NCBI GenBank assembly: GCA_028753945.1
Contig: JAPNXP010000005.1
Coordinates: 496,001 to 560,000, forward strand
Direction: 5' to 3'
DNA: 64,000 nucleotides
DNA from: Hexactinellida sp. DTS-2022
Taxonomy: Eukaryota > Porifera > Hexactinellida
Made by a program: the position numbers and the translations under genes. The notes beneath the pieces are model-generated. The model was given only the letters and a program-made list of their open reading frames with translations, had not been told where the DNA came from and did not search any database. This document shows, one piece after another, positions 1 through 12,500 of the stretch; within the stretch, counting starts at the first letter, position 1, and every line of letters starts with the position of its first letter.

Positions 1-558
1 TTTTATTGTCTTTAATCATTTGCTTGCAAGCTCAATTTCCTTAGAAGACTGAATTACGTCCTAACATGCTCACCCAATATATTTCGATCTCTATTCTACT
101 TCTGTTGCATACATTTCTTATCTTAGCGATAGTACAAGTACTTTAGAATTCCCAATATTAATATTAGAAAAAGCGCCCTAATTTAATTTTTAATGAGAAT
201 ATATGCAATCTTTGATAAAACTTTCTAACAGACCACTTTTTGGTATTAAAGAATATTTCCAACCCTAAATTTCTTATTATTACTAGTATACTTAATATTG
301 GATTTATAAGAATACCATTTATAAAGAACAAAAAATATCATATAAGATTACCATTTATTTATAAAGAAAAAATTTAAGTACCATTATTACCGTATAGAGC
401 ATACAGTAAACTCACATTATAACAAGTCAGTAAATAATCAATGACTTTGCGGCTATGAAATCAAGAACGGCTATTTAAACAAATGTTTAAATTTATTAAA
501 CAGTAGCTTAATGGTACGCCACTGTAAGCAAAAACCCGCTTATAACGAGTTATATGTA

Positions 559-671
559 CAGTCAACTTGTAACAAACTCTTTTAAGAACGAACTTCGGTT
601 ATAACAAACTCCGGTTATAACGAAATGAAACTACGGTCCCGAGCACTTCGTTATAACGGGAGTTCACAATA
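559..671. mobile_element. W1 MITE (GTTATAACGAA word), decayed right end
   Basis: Starts CAGTCAACTTGTAAC after TA at 557-558 and ends CTTCGTTATAACGGGAGTTC. Same subfamily as 23424-23670 (shared CTACGGTCCCGAGCACTTCG). Confidence 0.7.
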
Positions 672-978
672 ATTCTTTTTCCCTCTGTCTCTACCATTTT
701 TTGGTATTTAAATTATTCAAAACAAGTTACAATACTAAATTACAATATCCTTGTTTCCATATTTAACTGAATTAATATATTTATTGAAATATGATAAAAA
801 CATTATTTGGTTGAAATTATTTATTAGCACATGTTACCACTTTCCAGTTAACCTTTTTATCTTAACACTTTACAAATAATTATATTAGTTTATACTTTAT
901 AGGTTGACCTATAAAGTATGTGTTATTTGACTGCATTATTTTATTATGTGGGGAAAAATATTATTTTATGATTAAATA

Positions 979-1050
979 CAGTGAATATTATCCGTTTATA
1001 ACGAAGGAATTTACAGGTCCCAATCACTTCGTTATAACGAGAGTTCATTG
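979..1050. mobile_element. W1 MITE, 72-bp short form, TA flanks
   Basis: CAGTGAATATTATCCG ... GAGAGTTCATTG, flanked by TA on both sides. Internal words GTTATAACGA and TTTATAACGAA. Confidence 0.8.
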
Positions 1051-1852
1051 TATGTTAGAAATCTGTTGACTATTGTTATAAAAACTCTGTTAATACGAAA
1101 TTCAAAGCCTTTTGATTTATAGTGACACTTAATACAAGTGTCGGATGAGGAAAACATTTTTCGAATATCCCCTGTTCCCTAGCAACGAAAGGGGACAATA
1201 TGAATGTAAAACTAGTGAAAATACTTAATTTCTAATAAAATTATTTTTTAGCTAACTTCATGGATTTATTTGACGTATTTTGATAATTAAATATTTTCAA
1301 ATTACCTGTAGATTATTATAGTTATAATTATTACAGATAATCTCCTTAATTATTGACAACTGTGCATAATAAAACTGAGAGCATACTACTCGATAATTAT
1401 ACGTATCGTGATTTCTAAATTTTTTGCTAAATTGTTGAACTTTTCACCTGTTTTTTTGGATTGAAATTTGCGCTAATTTTATTCCATATGGAGTCTGAAT
1501 TACGTTATATAAAAAATTAATTAATTTCAAACTGTCCAAACACATTATGCACCATGACTGATAGAATAATTTAGTTTAATTAATTTAAGACTTGAATTAT
1601 TTTTCTTCAAACTCGATTGCACGGATGATTATGCTAATATTTTATAAGATTATACAGTGGAATCTGTTTTTATTTTGGACAACTAAAATACAGTTGACTC
1701 CTTTTTGTAATACTTAAGTCTTTGGGAAAATTTTTAAATTTATGCTCGTCTGGAAAATTATAAATAACAAGTCTAAATAAATTTACGCCCCTGGATAAAA
1801 ACCCAATTCCATTATTATTATTTACTTACATTTTTAACAAAATACCCGAGTA

Positions 1853-2004
1853 CAGTGCCCGTTATAACCAAGTCGGATATAACGAAATGAACATTTTTCC
1901 CCAGAGCACTAAATGCATTAATTATTATCCGCTTATAACGAATATCCGGATATAACGAAGGAATTTACAGGTCCCAAGCACTTCGTTATAACCAGAGTTG
2001 ACTG
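1853..2004. mobile_element. W1 MITE, 152 bp, TA flanks
   Basis: Starts CAGTGCCCGTTATAACC and ends CAGAGTTGACTG between TA dinucleotides (1851-1852, 2005-2006). The word TTATAACGAA recurs at both ends and inside. Confidence 0.88.
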
Positions 2005-2482
2005 TAATAGAATTGAGTGACGCGTGATGGTTATTATTTATTAATTAAAATGCTAATTTAACAAATTTCCACTAATTTCAACAATGTTTGCCTAGAGACT
2101 CTTTAATTACCAGAAATATGTGTGTTCATGTTTGATCACGAATTAATTATGAAAGTACAAAGTATCACAGGCTTGAAAATTAGAATTTATATGTTATTTA
2201 TTTTCTGTCTAGTTAAAGCTCGCATGTTCGTAGATTTAACAGGATTTCCGTATGTCCGTTAGAAAATTTATTCTGAAACAATTTTACTTCAGGTGTCCGT
2301 GAATCTCCGTTATTAAGTGTTAAAGATAACAATTTAATTAACTTTATTATCAAATGCTAAAATTAGAGTAGTTAGAAATCCGATGTTTAATTGTCTGCAA
2401 TGTGATTTGAGTTGTGCAGTGATCATCCATTTTTTTAATAATTTAAATTGTAAACTTTTTGTTTAATTTATTATTGTTAATA

Positions 2483-2638
2483 CAGTAGAACCTCGTTAGT
2501 ATGAACACCAGGGGGCCGTCAAAATGCATTCGCCTTATCCGGAATTCGTATTATCCAATATCAATGTATTGAGAAGGCTTTGAAGGGGACTGAAATAATA
2601 TTCGTATTAACCGTGTTCGTACTAACGAAGTTCTACTG
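2483..2638. mobile_element. W2 MITE (TTAGTACGAAC word), 156 bp, TA flanks
   Basis: CAGTAGAACCTCGTTAGTA ... CTAACGAAGTTCTACTG with TA at 2481-2482 and 2639-2640. Inner motifs GGGGGCCGTC and CTTTGAAGGGGACTGAAATA are shared with the other W2 copies. Confidence 0.88.
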
Positions 2639-2807
2639 TAGTTTTCCGAGGTTTAATCTAGTATTATAAACTTAGAATTGAGCCCACATAAAGACCTTTT
2701 TTAACTAAAAATAAATTCCAATTTTGCTCGCCTAAACACGATTAATAAAACTTACACATTACTCTACAAAATTTAAATTCAGTTCACTTTTTATAAAAGA
2801 GCTTGCT

Positions 2808-2965
2808 TATATGTAGACGGTATATAAAAGCCCATACAAACTAAGTTAATAATTTGTAAACCGTCTATAAATTCTGTAGACCAAAAGTCCCTGCCGTCTA
2901 TGGGTAATACTATTTAAACCAAGAAAACCTTGTCTAGAAATAGACGGTCTACATATAAGTTATTT
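2808..2965. mobile_element. L-family hairpin element (GTAGACGGT ends)
   Basis: Inverted repeats TATATGTAGACGGT / ACCGTCTACATATAA-type with inner AAGCCCATACAAACTAAG. Other copies at 19490-19640 and 37566-37665. Confidence 0.7.
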
Positions 2966-3710
2966 CTTCATAAAAGGGCTTACTTTTATACCAACCAACA
3001 TATTTTCATTATAAAAACTCGCCTTCGCAAAAGTTAATTTTTGAGGTTTTAAAGGTAACTTTGCTAGTGCCTGAAATTTAATTGGAAATTTTTATTTCTA
3101 ATATTTCTTGATCTCATTATTACTCTAATTGACAAACAAATGATTTTATGGATAAACCAGTTGCATTATTTCTAAGAGATTTACAGTTTGAATATATTAG
3201 CCTAATGATCCTGTGTTGTGTGTTTCTACAATTTTCAACTAACATGAACAAAAATTAAAAGGCAAATATTAATGCGTTATCTTATACAATCTAGCCTAGA
3301 CAATGATTGTCATTGTAAACAATGAATGTATATCTACCTCTAATATTTCTAATCATGTATGTATATTTAATCTGTTAACTAGTCATCAAATAATTTGATG
3401 ATTACCCACATTCCATTGTACCAAAAGGGTCACTTTGCTACTTCAAAGGGACCGCTATATTTTCCTAATTGCTTACACTTTTCTGACCATTTAACGACTT
3501 TTGGAGCAAATTTCGACTGTCCCCTGGTGTTCCTATTAACGAGAGTCTATTGTACGTATATACTTACAACAATGATAAATACATTTGTTCGTATAATACA
3601 GAAATTACCTCTAGTTAATTCTCAATAATTAATCTACAAATAATTATTTACTATTTTCCTGATTAAAATACTACATAGCAGATTTGAATAACCAGAAAAT
3701 ATTATTAATA

Positions 3711-3855
3711 CAGTAAACTCTCAGGATTTGTTTGTATTATCCAGAATTCGTATTAACCGGAGTAACTTGCATGCATTTGTATAGGCTAGGGGATTAAACC
3801 TTGTACTCCTTAACCGATATTCCCTTATTCGTGTCCTATTAACGAGAGTCTACTG
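3711..3855. mobile_element. W3 MITE (AGACTCT ends), TA flanks
   Basis: CAGTAAACTCTCAGG ... CGAGAGTCTACTG, TA on both sides. Contains the W3 core CTTGCATGCATTTGTATAGG. Confidence 0.85.
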
Positions 3856-4243
3856 TACGTATATAATATATATTTTTCCCATTACAAGAATAAGATTGGG
3901 AAAGGAATGACTCTAGCTATATTACCTTCGGAAATATCGCACTTTATTAGCTAATTTCCCTTCTATACTAAATATGAAATGCTTTAGCAATTATCACAGG
4001 ATATAAGTATCCACTTTATACTATCGGTGATAAATCCATCATTGTTTTTCGATAATATTTCACACTTCAATTCCTTTGCAATCAATTTGTCTCCAAGATT
4101 TCCAGAATAATGCTTGTAGTATATTATATTTAGATTGATTGCTAATCTAATGGTCTTTCCATACAGCTGTCTGATGCTTAATACAGCTACGTTTTTGGCT
4201 AAATATATTTCTCCGCGGTTATTTTATACTTTCAACTTACTAA

Positions 4244-4416
4244 CAGTAGATTATCGTTAATAGGAACACGGATAAGTCGAAATATCGGTTAAGGAGTACA
4301 AGGTTAATTCCCCTAGCCTATACAAATGCATGCAAGTGACTCCGGTTAATACAAATTACGGATAATACGAACATATTTCGACGGTCCCTTGGTGTTCCTA
4401 TTAACAAAGTCTACTG
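4244..4416. mobile_element. W3 MITE, 173 bp
   Basis: CAGTAGATTATCGTTAATAGG ends and core CCTAGCCTATACAAATGCAT; right end AAAGTCTACTG. Opposite orientation to 3711-3855. Confidence 0.82.
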
Positions 4417-4519
4417 AATTGCTATTATTAAATAATTGGCATACTTATTAATATCTATCTCGTAAACAATTTATATTCCCGTTTTTCTAAATTTTTGTAA
4501 TTTTTGAAATATATACGTA

Positions 4520-4690
4520 CAGTAGAACTTAGTTATAATGTACCTGGGTTAGTACGTACACATTATTTAACCAAGTTTATAAAGCAGTATGTATTTCTAT
4601 GTAGGGTAATCTCGATTAGTACGTACACTCGGATAATATGTACTTATTCCATTCCCGAGGGGGTACGTTATAAGTTATAACCAAGTTATA
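4520..4690. mobile_element. W10 MITE (TTAGTACGTAC word)
   Basis: CAGTAGAACTTAGTTATAA start; words TTAGTACGTAC repeat inside along with CCCGAGGGGGTACG. The right end is decayed. Other copies at 35423-35507 and 39351-39521. Confidence 0.7.
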
Positions 4691-4747
4691 CTATATCCCT
4701 TATAAGTTAAATTGAAATACACTGTATTTATATCTGTGTTTATTTAG

Positions 4748-6552
4748 ATTATTGATGTTATATTTAATCAAATGTCTTTGTGCCAATTCGGACAACCCGT
4801 GTTTCATATTAAGAAGTGTGATACGGACACAACAACAGAATTTGACAACAAACCTGTTAGAGTAAATAAATGCACTTTTGAGAATATGAGTAACTCGAAA
4901 GCTTGTACGATTGAAGGGAATTTAATTCAGAAGATATCTCGTGGAGATGGATTCGTGTTTATTAATTACAAATTAAGTCATCAAATATATTCATGGAAAG
5001 TGAGTTATATTTGTGTTGTCACTTGTCAGCAGTTAAACGTTATGTAATGCAAAATTCCAGAAAATTAGACACCCCATACTTATGTCATGTTTTTTTGCAA
5101 TTTTGCCATTTGTAATTTGTAAAATTGGTTTACGTTACGTAACATTTGAATGGCATTGTTTATCACGCCTTTGAGATAAACAATTGTTTGTTTGTTGGGC
5201 TTACTTATATATGTATATCAGCCAACATATTTCAATACAAACCCAGGTTATTAAAGGTGATTTTTGATATCAAAAAATACCTTTAGAGTGTCTGAAAATT
5301 ACATTAGAAATGTGTCTGAAAATTACATTAGAAAAGTGTTGGCCGATATAGTATACGTAATTCCATTGTTTATTTGTTTACTTTTCTAGATAAAACTTGT
5401 TAACTCTGACAATGCAATTAACTCAGTTTTCATTGGAGTAGTCTCAATGCCATTTCAGGACACGGCTATTAAATCGACACAATGTTGTTGGACTGTAGAC
5501 ACATTTTCTGGGAATTTATTTCACAACGGACAATTACCCGAATTATTCACTTCGTGTGTAACAGGTGATACAATACAGTGCGTCTATAATGGTGTTACTA
5601 AAAAGTTATCTTTCGCTAAAAATACAGAGGTTTGTTTACATTTTGTTTACATTTATATTTACATTTATGTTTACATTTATATTTACATTTATATTTACAT
5701 TTATGTTTACATTTATATTTACATTTATATTTACATTTATGTTTACATTTATATTTACATTTGTGTTTACATTTATATTTACATTTATGTTTGCATTTGT
5801 GTTTACATTTATGTTTACATTTATATTTACATTTATGTTTACATTGTGTTTACATTTATGTTTAGATTTGTGTTTAGATTTATGTTTACATTTATATTTA
5901 CATTTATATTTACATTTATGTTTACATTTATATTTACATTTATGTTTACATTTTGTTTACGTTGAGGTGTGAATTTATTTGTGTTTATTTGTAGCCTCCA
6001 GTCGAAGTATTTGAGAATATAAAAGCTACGGAAATATATCCTTTCATTGCTTTCAATTCTAAGAGCAATACAGCGACTGTTAGTTAATTGTTGTTGTTGT
6101 TGTTGTTGTTTGTATTTATTGCATGTTTTAGGGCTTAATTATATATCAGCCAATACCTTTGAATATAAAAACCCGGTTTTGCAAAGTGAATTTGATGGAA
6201 AAATACTTTGTCACTAAATTACATTAGAAAAGGTGTTGGCCCAGCAAAAAGTATGCCTTATTTTATTTACTTGTATTAGGTTGAATTCAATGGACTGGAC
6301 CTAAACACATATACCCCAACAAATCGAGACACATTAGAACAAATTACATCAGAGCTCTCACATGGTTTTACCCCGAAACCACTTGTAAATCAACAAATTT
6401 GTATTGGAGAGGGATTTACAAGACTTTTGAGACAACTATTACAATCTGAAAGGTGGCAAAACCCAATTCAATATTGTTGCAATGAGAGATTCAGTTTAAT
6501 GGATTCTATTGTGCAGTCGCTTGTCAATAGGACTCTAACGGGACATGTAGAG
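4748..6552 (+). CDS. HERC1: HERC1 exons encoding the SPRY (B30.2) domain and following segment
   Basis: Four exons (4748-4999, 5390-5629, 5995-6078, 6280-6552), all in phase 0. Residues such as [29 protein letters not shown] and KLSFAKN are typical SPRY beta-sandwich strands, as in the single SPRY domain of HERC1. The fourth exon is helical and contains a conserved-looking [12 protein letters not shown] stretch. The donor at 5630 opens directly into a long ATTTAC-type microsatellite. The SPRY fold normally binds peptides; its partner here cannot be read from sequence. Confidence 0.9.
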
Positions 6553-9500
6553 GTTAGTGGTTATATAGCATTCCATATGTCAAGATATGTTGTCATGTAG
6601 TTATTCTAAATATTGTAGGATCGTTTGAAATATTTTCATCAAAGATCTGCATCATTTTAGCCCCTTTTTAAATTTATTTCTAAAATATTCGCGCTTATTA
6701 TAAATGTGTCAATTTATAACATAAATGTTTAGTTACTTTTAGAATATTAAAATTATATAAAGTAGACTCTGTTAATAGGAACACCAGGGGACCATCGAAA
6801 TTTGTTCGTATTATCCGGAATTCGTGTTAACCGGAGTCACTTACATGTATTTTGTATAGGCTAGGGGAATTAAACCTTGTACGTATTTCTAAATCGATAT
6901 TTCGCCTTATCCGTGTTCCTATTAACGAGAATCTACTGTATTAGATAAGCACAAATAAATTACCTGCCAGATATAAACCTTCGTTAGAATTTGCTTTTTC
7001 TAATTTACTAACATAAGATTAACAAAAACACAACTCAGTTTTTTCTAATACTAATTTAGGCACTGTCACGGATGACTTATATTTTACATTATAATTAGCA
7101 ATTCTTAAAATCGTTTCAGAATGTGTCATTATGTGTTGCAGATGTTATGGGGACAAATTAAATTCACACTCTCAATATAACTTTGAATTAACGCTAAATA
7201 AATTAGCGTTTAACGGTTATCATATGGACGGTACATACTGGTCTTATAGCTAACTTGTCTCTATCAAATAGTAAGCTTTTACTTATCATTAATTAACCTT
7301 ATATGCTATTCAAGCTGTTAGACTGACCCAGCGTTATATACTACAGTAGACTCTGTTAATAGGAACACGGATAAGGGGAAATATCGGTTAAGGAATACAA
7401 GGTTAATTCCCCTAGCCTATACAAATGCATGCAAGTGACTCCGGTTAATACGAATTCCGGATAATACGAACATATTTCGACGGTCCCTTGGTGTTCTTTT
7501 TATCGAGATTCTATGTAGCTGATATTATTTTTGCCAAAAGGCTATCTACAAAATTTGTGCCAAAATAAATACTCAATATTTTAATGTAATAACAATTAAA
7601 TTAATATTCTTACTTTCAAAATATGTATACTTTTCATTTTATGCCATCTATACATTTTGTGCTATATGCTATTATTATTTTTGAATAATTATTTTATTTT
7701 TATAGACGTTATACAATTGACTCCGCTTAATAGGGTCAGTTTTGTTCCAGGGTAGCTTGACCCAATTAAGCGGAGAAATCTAATAACCGAAAATATTTTA
7801 AGCCAAACTGTAATTCCGTCCTATAAATCCTGTGAAATTTTAACCCAATTAATTAAACGGATAAATCTATTAACCGGTGGCTCTATTAAGCGGAGAAATC
7901 TATTAACTGGTGGATATATTAAGCGAAATCAACTAGCAATTGTATTTTTATTTCCTATTTATAGGTGCATCGTCTGTGTTTCCAAATATGGCCTGTGCTC
8001 TCTTTCCTGGCGAATCGAAATGCAGTCTTGAGTGTAGGCGGTGGTGTGTATTATGAAGATGAGAATTTGTATGGAATTATCAGCCTTAACTACCAAAGAC
8101 AACCTTCGGTATTCTTTGAGACGAAAGGAACCAAAATACAATCTCCTATGTTATTGTAAGTTCTATAGGATTTGTATGTATTAAGCCAGTAAACTAGTTT
8201 TTGATATATAAAAAATTTTTCACATTAAATGACCTCCCAATTTAATAATTCCCATAAGATTTCTATTAATTACAACTTACAATTAAACAAGTCTACAGTA
8301 TTTAATTGTTTAAAAATACAGTCAGGTCCGCTTATTGTGAAATTTTTCGTCTGCTTAATATGAAATAAACAAGTTCTATGGTCCAAATTTAACAACTTAC
8401 ATAGGGTTTGTATTAAGTTGAGTTCGCTTATTATGAAGTCTCTCTATTATGAGCACAATTTTTGGCCCCTTGAATGTTCATAATTAAAGAACCTGACTGT
8501 AATTCCATTTTTAATACGTATAAAATATGTTTCGTTAAATTAAATTAATAAATTTACTAAGAAATATCTGCTATACAATTTCTATGAACAATAGACATTA
8601 GTAAAACAAATATCTATCTTTTAAAAATGCTGAGAGTTAATAATATTATTTTTAATTATATAATTTAATTTCCTATCAAGTTATTTCCGCTATCAGCAAT
8701 TTTGGATGGGGAAATCCATTAATTGTATTTAATTAATAAAAGAAAGTTCTATGTTAAGCGGTATGTTTTCAAACGGGTTTGCATATTTTGCTAATTTTTT
8801 AGAATTATTTGAAATCAAAATTAACTATCATAAATACGTACAATGGATATATAATATACAGTAGACTCTCGTTAATACCACCACAGATAAGGCGAAATAT
8901 CTGTTAAGGAATACAGTGGATGCCAGTTATAATAACATCGTCGGGAACTGCATATTATGTCTTATAACCGGCATAAATTATATAGGGGTATATGGCAACC
9001 GTTTTCCAGTAGAATGTTCTTATATCCGGTGTTCTTATAACCGGTGTTCTTATATCCGGCATGTTCTTATAACCAGTGTTCTTATATCCGGCATCTACTG
9101 TATATGGTTTAATGCAAGTGATTTCCAGTTAATACGAATTTCAGATAATACGAACAAATTTCGACGGTCCTCTGGTGTTCCTATTAACAGTGTCGAGTAT
9201 CTATTCTATACAAAAGGGACATTATCCTACGTATTAGTATAACTGTTTATACAGTAGACTCTAGTTATAACGAATATCCGCATATAACGAAGAAGTTTAC
9301 AGGTCCAAAGCACTTCGTTATAACGAGAGTTAACTGTACAGTTGAAACCGGTTTTTCCAGGTTTTTCTAAATAACTATTTATTCTAATTGTGTCATAAAT
9401 TCTAATTTTGTTTTGTTTACAATCGGTTTATTCTAACTACAGTAGATACCGGATATAAGAACATTATATTCAAAAACGGTTTCCATCTACCCTTATATAA

Positions 9501-12500
9501 TTTATGCCGGTTATAAGAACATTATATGCAGTTCCCGACGATGTTCTTATATCTGGCATCCACTGTATCGGATTTGCTTTACTTTTTTCCATGCAAAGAA
9601 TTGGTTAACAAAAGGATTGGTAACCAGTTTCGACTGTAATAGCCCTCCCATAAAAATGTCTCAAAAGGCATTTGTTTGAATGGTTACAAATGTATAAACA
9701 GGATTTTTCCTGGAAATGAAATATTACAAAACCAATATAAAAAGGTACAGTGAAATTAAATAACTAAATTACTATTTGGAACTGAAACTAAGCATAACTA
9801 GTTACAGATATTGTTGCTATGGAGAGATAATGGAATGTGGTTATGCGTAGCATAGTAGCCATATGGTTGCCAGGCTGTGTAGCGAGCAGAGAGCTCTGGG
9901 ATTGCCTGATAGAGTTGTGTGGTTAGTGGTGTAACGGGATAGCTAGCAGAGAAGTGGCGTGTTGCGTGGTGCGAGCTGTGTGAGTATAAGAAGAGCAGCC
10001 AGCAGAGATAGGACAATGCAACTGTGTTAAAGGAACTGAAACCAATCGAGAGTAGAATGGCAACTGAGTTTGTAGCGGACATGCGAGAAGAGACAGCCAG
10101 AGACCTGGAACGAATTCGAGGGGAAGTGGTGATAGCGAAAGAGGAGTTACGAGTCCGATTCGAGGGTTATTTCCAAGTGCTACGTGGCAGACACCTCGAA
10201 CTGGTGGCACAGCTGGATGAAGTGGTCCGTGTGGCAGAGACACAAGTGGAGGACAGACAGGTGAAGCTGAATCAGCTGAAAGTGACCAAAGCTGATGTGA
10301 CACACAATCTCCAACACAATGAGCTCAACGAGATTCTAGTAAATGTGTCCCGAGAGTTGGACGAGAAGATACGGGGACTAGAGGCGACTGTGGATCGGAT
10401 TCCATCTGTGTGGCTCGAGTGGCATGACGGGTGGTTGGAAGGTGGCATGGCTGGATTGTGTCGCTTGTGTGAGGGTGTATCCTACGTGAACAGACACAAC
10501 CCAGTGTGGTCTGGTGTCAATAAAGGAGAGGGACAGATTGAAATATATTCTCCTCGTGGTTTGTCAATAGACAGAGACAATGGAGATATTTATGTGTGCG
10601 ATTATTTGGTTGCTAATAGGATTCAGGTGTTTAGCAAAGGAGGCAATTATTCTAGAACAATTAGGCCACAAGGAATGAATTATCCTGATTACATAACTGT
10701 CTCACTCCATCACCTGTTTGTCAGCTGTGATAATCCATTTAAAATTTTTTCATTTTACCAAAAAATATTACCATCATCATTAAATGGCGCCTAAATAGCT
10801 TAACCACAAATCTGAGATTCTCAAAAGTGGTTCCATTGGACTCACAATGGTTGATTACCCCATATACAATCCAAATAACCACAATAGAAGGCATGGTTTA
10901 GCTTTGAATAAAATTTAAAACTGGCCTTCTTGTTTGAAGGCCAAGTCGGGAACATACACAGCCGTATATATAGTAAGCCATGATTACGTCTATGCGAGTA
11001 TCTCTCGATTTTAGCGCCTAGACAAGTTTCCTATAAAATTACGCGCCTGGATGAAACCATGATTGTACAGTGGTGTTTAGTGTATTATACAGCCATTTGT
11101 AAATACGCTCCTAATCTGGTATGATTCAGTTTCATACGCCTAAATTACAAATTAATGTTACGGTATAGGAGAGGATTCCAAATTTTCTCGCTCCTAAATT
11201 CAAAATTTCCAAAATCATGCTCCTAGAGGAGCGTCTCGCGCTCCTGGATAATTCCTTGAATATAAGGTACAGTTGAAACCAGTTTTTTCTAAATAGCACC
11301 GGGTTTTCTAACTTATCAAATATTTTTAAAACTTTTTCCAACTAACTATTTATTCTAAATGTGTAATAAATTCAAATTTTGTTTTATTTTCAATCGGGTT
11401 ATTCTAACTATCGGATTTTTCTGACTTTATTTCCATACAAAGAAATTGTTAGAAAAACCGGTTTCGACTGTAATAGATCCTCCCATAAAAATGGCTTAAA
11501 AGGCATTTACAAACAGGATTTTTCCTGTGGAAATGGAATAATAGTACAGAACAAAAATCAAATTTTTTGAATAATTAAATTACTATTTGGAAATGAAACT
11601 AAGCATAACTAGTTACAGATGTTGTTGCTATGGAGAGATTATGGAATGTGGTTATGCGTAGCATAGTAGCCATATGGTTGCCAGGCTGTGTAGCGAGCAG
11701 AGAGCTCTGGGATTGCCTGATAGAGTTGTGTGGTTAGTGGTGTAACGGGATAGCTAGCAGAGAAGTGGCGTGTTGCGTGGTGCGAGCTGTGTGAGTATAA
11801 GAAGAGCAGCCAGCAGAGATAGGACAATGCAACTGTGTTAAAGGAACTGAAACTAATCGAGAGTAGAATGGCAACTGAGTTTGTAGCGGACATGCGAGAA
11901 GAGACAGCCAGAGAGCTGGAACGAATTCGAGGGGAAGTGGTGATAGCGAAAGAGGAGCTACGTGTCCGATTCGAGTATTGTTTCCAAGTGCTACGTGGCA
12001 GACACCTCGAACTGGTGGCACAGCTGGATGAAGTGGTCCGTGTGGCAGAGACACAAGTGGAGGACAGACAGGTGAAGCTGAATCAGTTGAAAGTGGCCAA
12101 AGCTGAAATGTCACACAATCTCCAACACAATGAGCTCAATGAGACTCTAGTAAATGTGTCCCGAGAGTTGGACGAGAAGATACGGGGACTAGAGGCGACT
12201 GTGGATCGGATTCCATCTGTGTGGCTCGAGTGGCATGACGGGTGGTTGGAAGGTGGCATGGCTGGATTGTGTCGCTTGTGTGAGGGTGTATCCTACGTGA
12301 ACAGACACAACCCAGTGTGGTCTGGTGTCAATAAAGGAAAGGGACAGATGGAAATATATGCTCCTTTTGGTCTGTCAATAGACAGAGACAATGGGGATAT
12401 ATTTGTGAGTGATTATTGGCCTGCTAGTAGGATTCAGGTGTTTGGCAAAGAAGGAAATTATTCTAGAACAATTAGGCCACAAGGAATTACTTTTCCTAAT

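Larger units (their letters stand above)
1..4747. other. HERC1 intronic sequence with repeats only
   Basis: About 70% A+T. No exon-like block was found. It carries W1 elements (559-671, 979-1050, 1853-2004), W2 (2483-2638), W3 (3711-3855, 4244-4416, fragment ~3440-3553), W10 (4520-4690), an L-family hairpin (2808-2965) and a K-family fragment (2985-3110). The rest is unremarkable AT-rich DNA. Confidence 0.7.
9339..10745 (+). repeat. Direct duplication, left copy (NHL gene plus 5' flank)
   Basis: About 1.3 kb (less an insertion) matches 11270-12560 base by base, including the W7 element at its left end, the noncoding leader with CATAGTAGCCATATGGTTGC, and the NHL coding start. This copy contains an extra W6 element at 9440-9565. 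Similarity ends near 10745 inside the NHL domain. Confidence 0.85.

Noticed and set aside
3395-3628. 77-codon frame upstream of the SPRY exons
   Set aside because: Lies in a W3 fragment; sequence is element-derived.
5447-5972. Phe/Thr/Tyr-rich open frames after the SPRY exon
   Set aside because: Read-through of the exon into the ATTTAC microsatellite past a clear GT donor.
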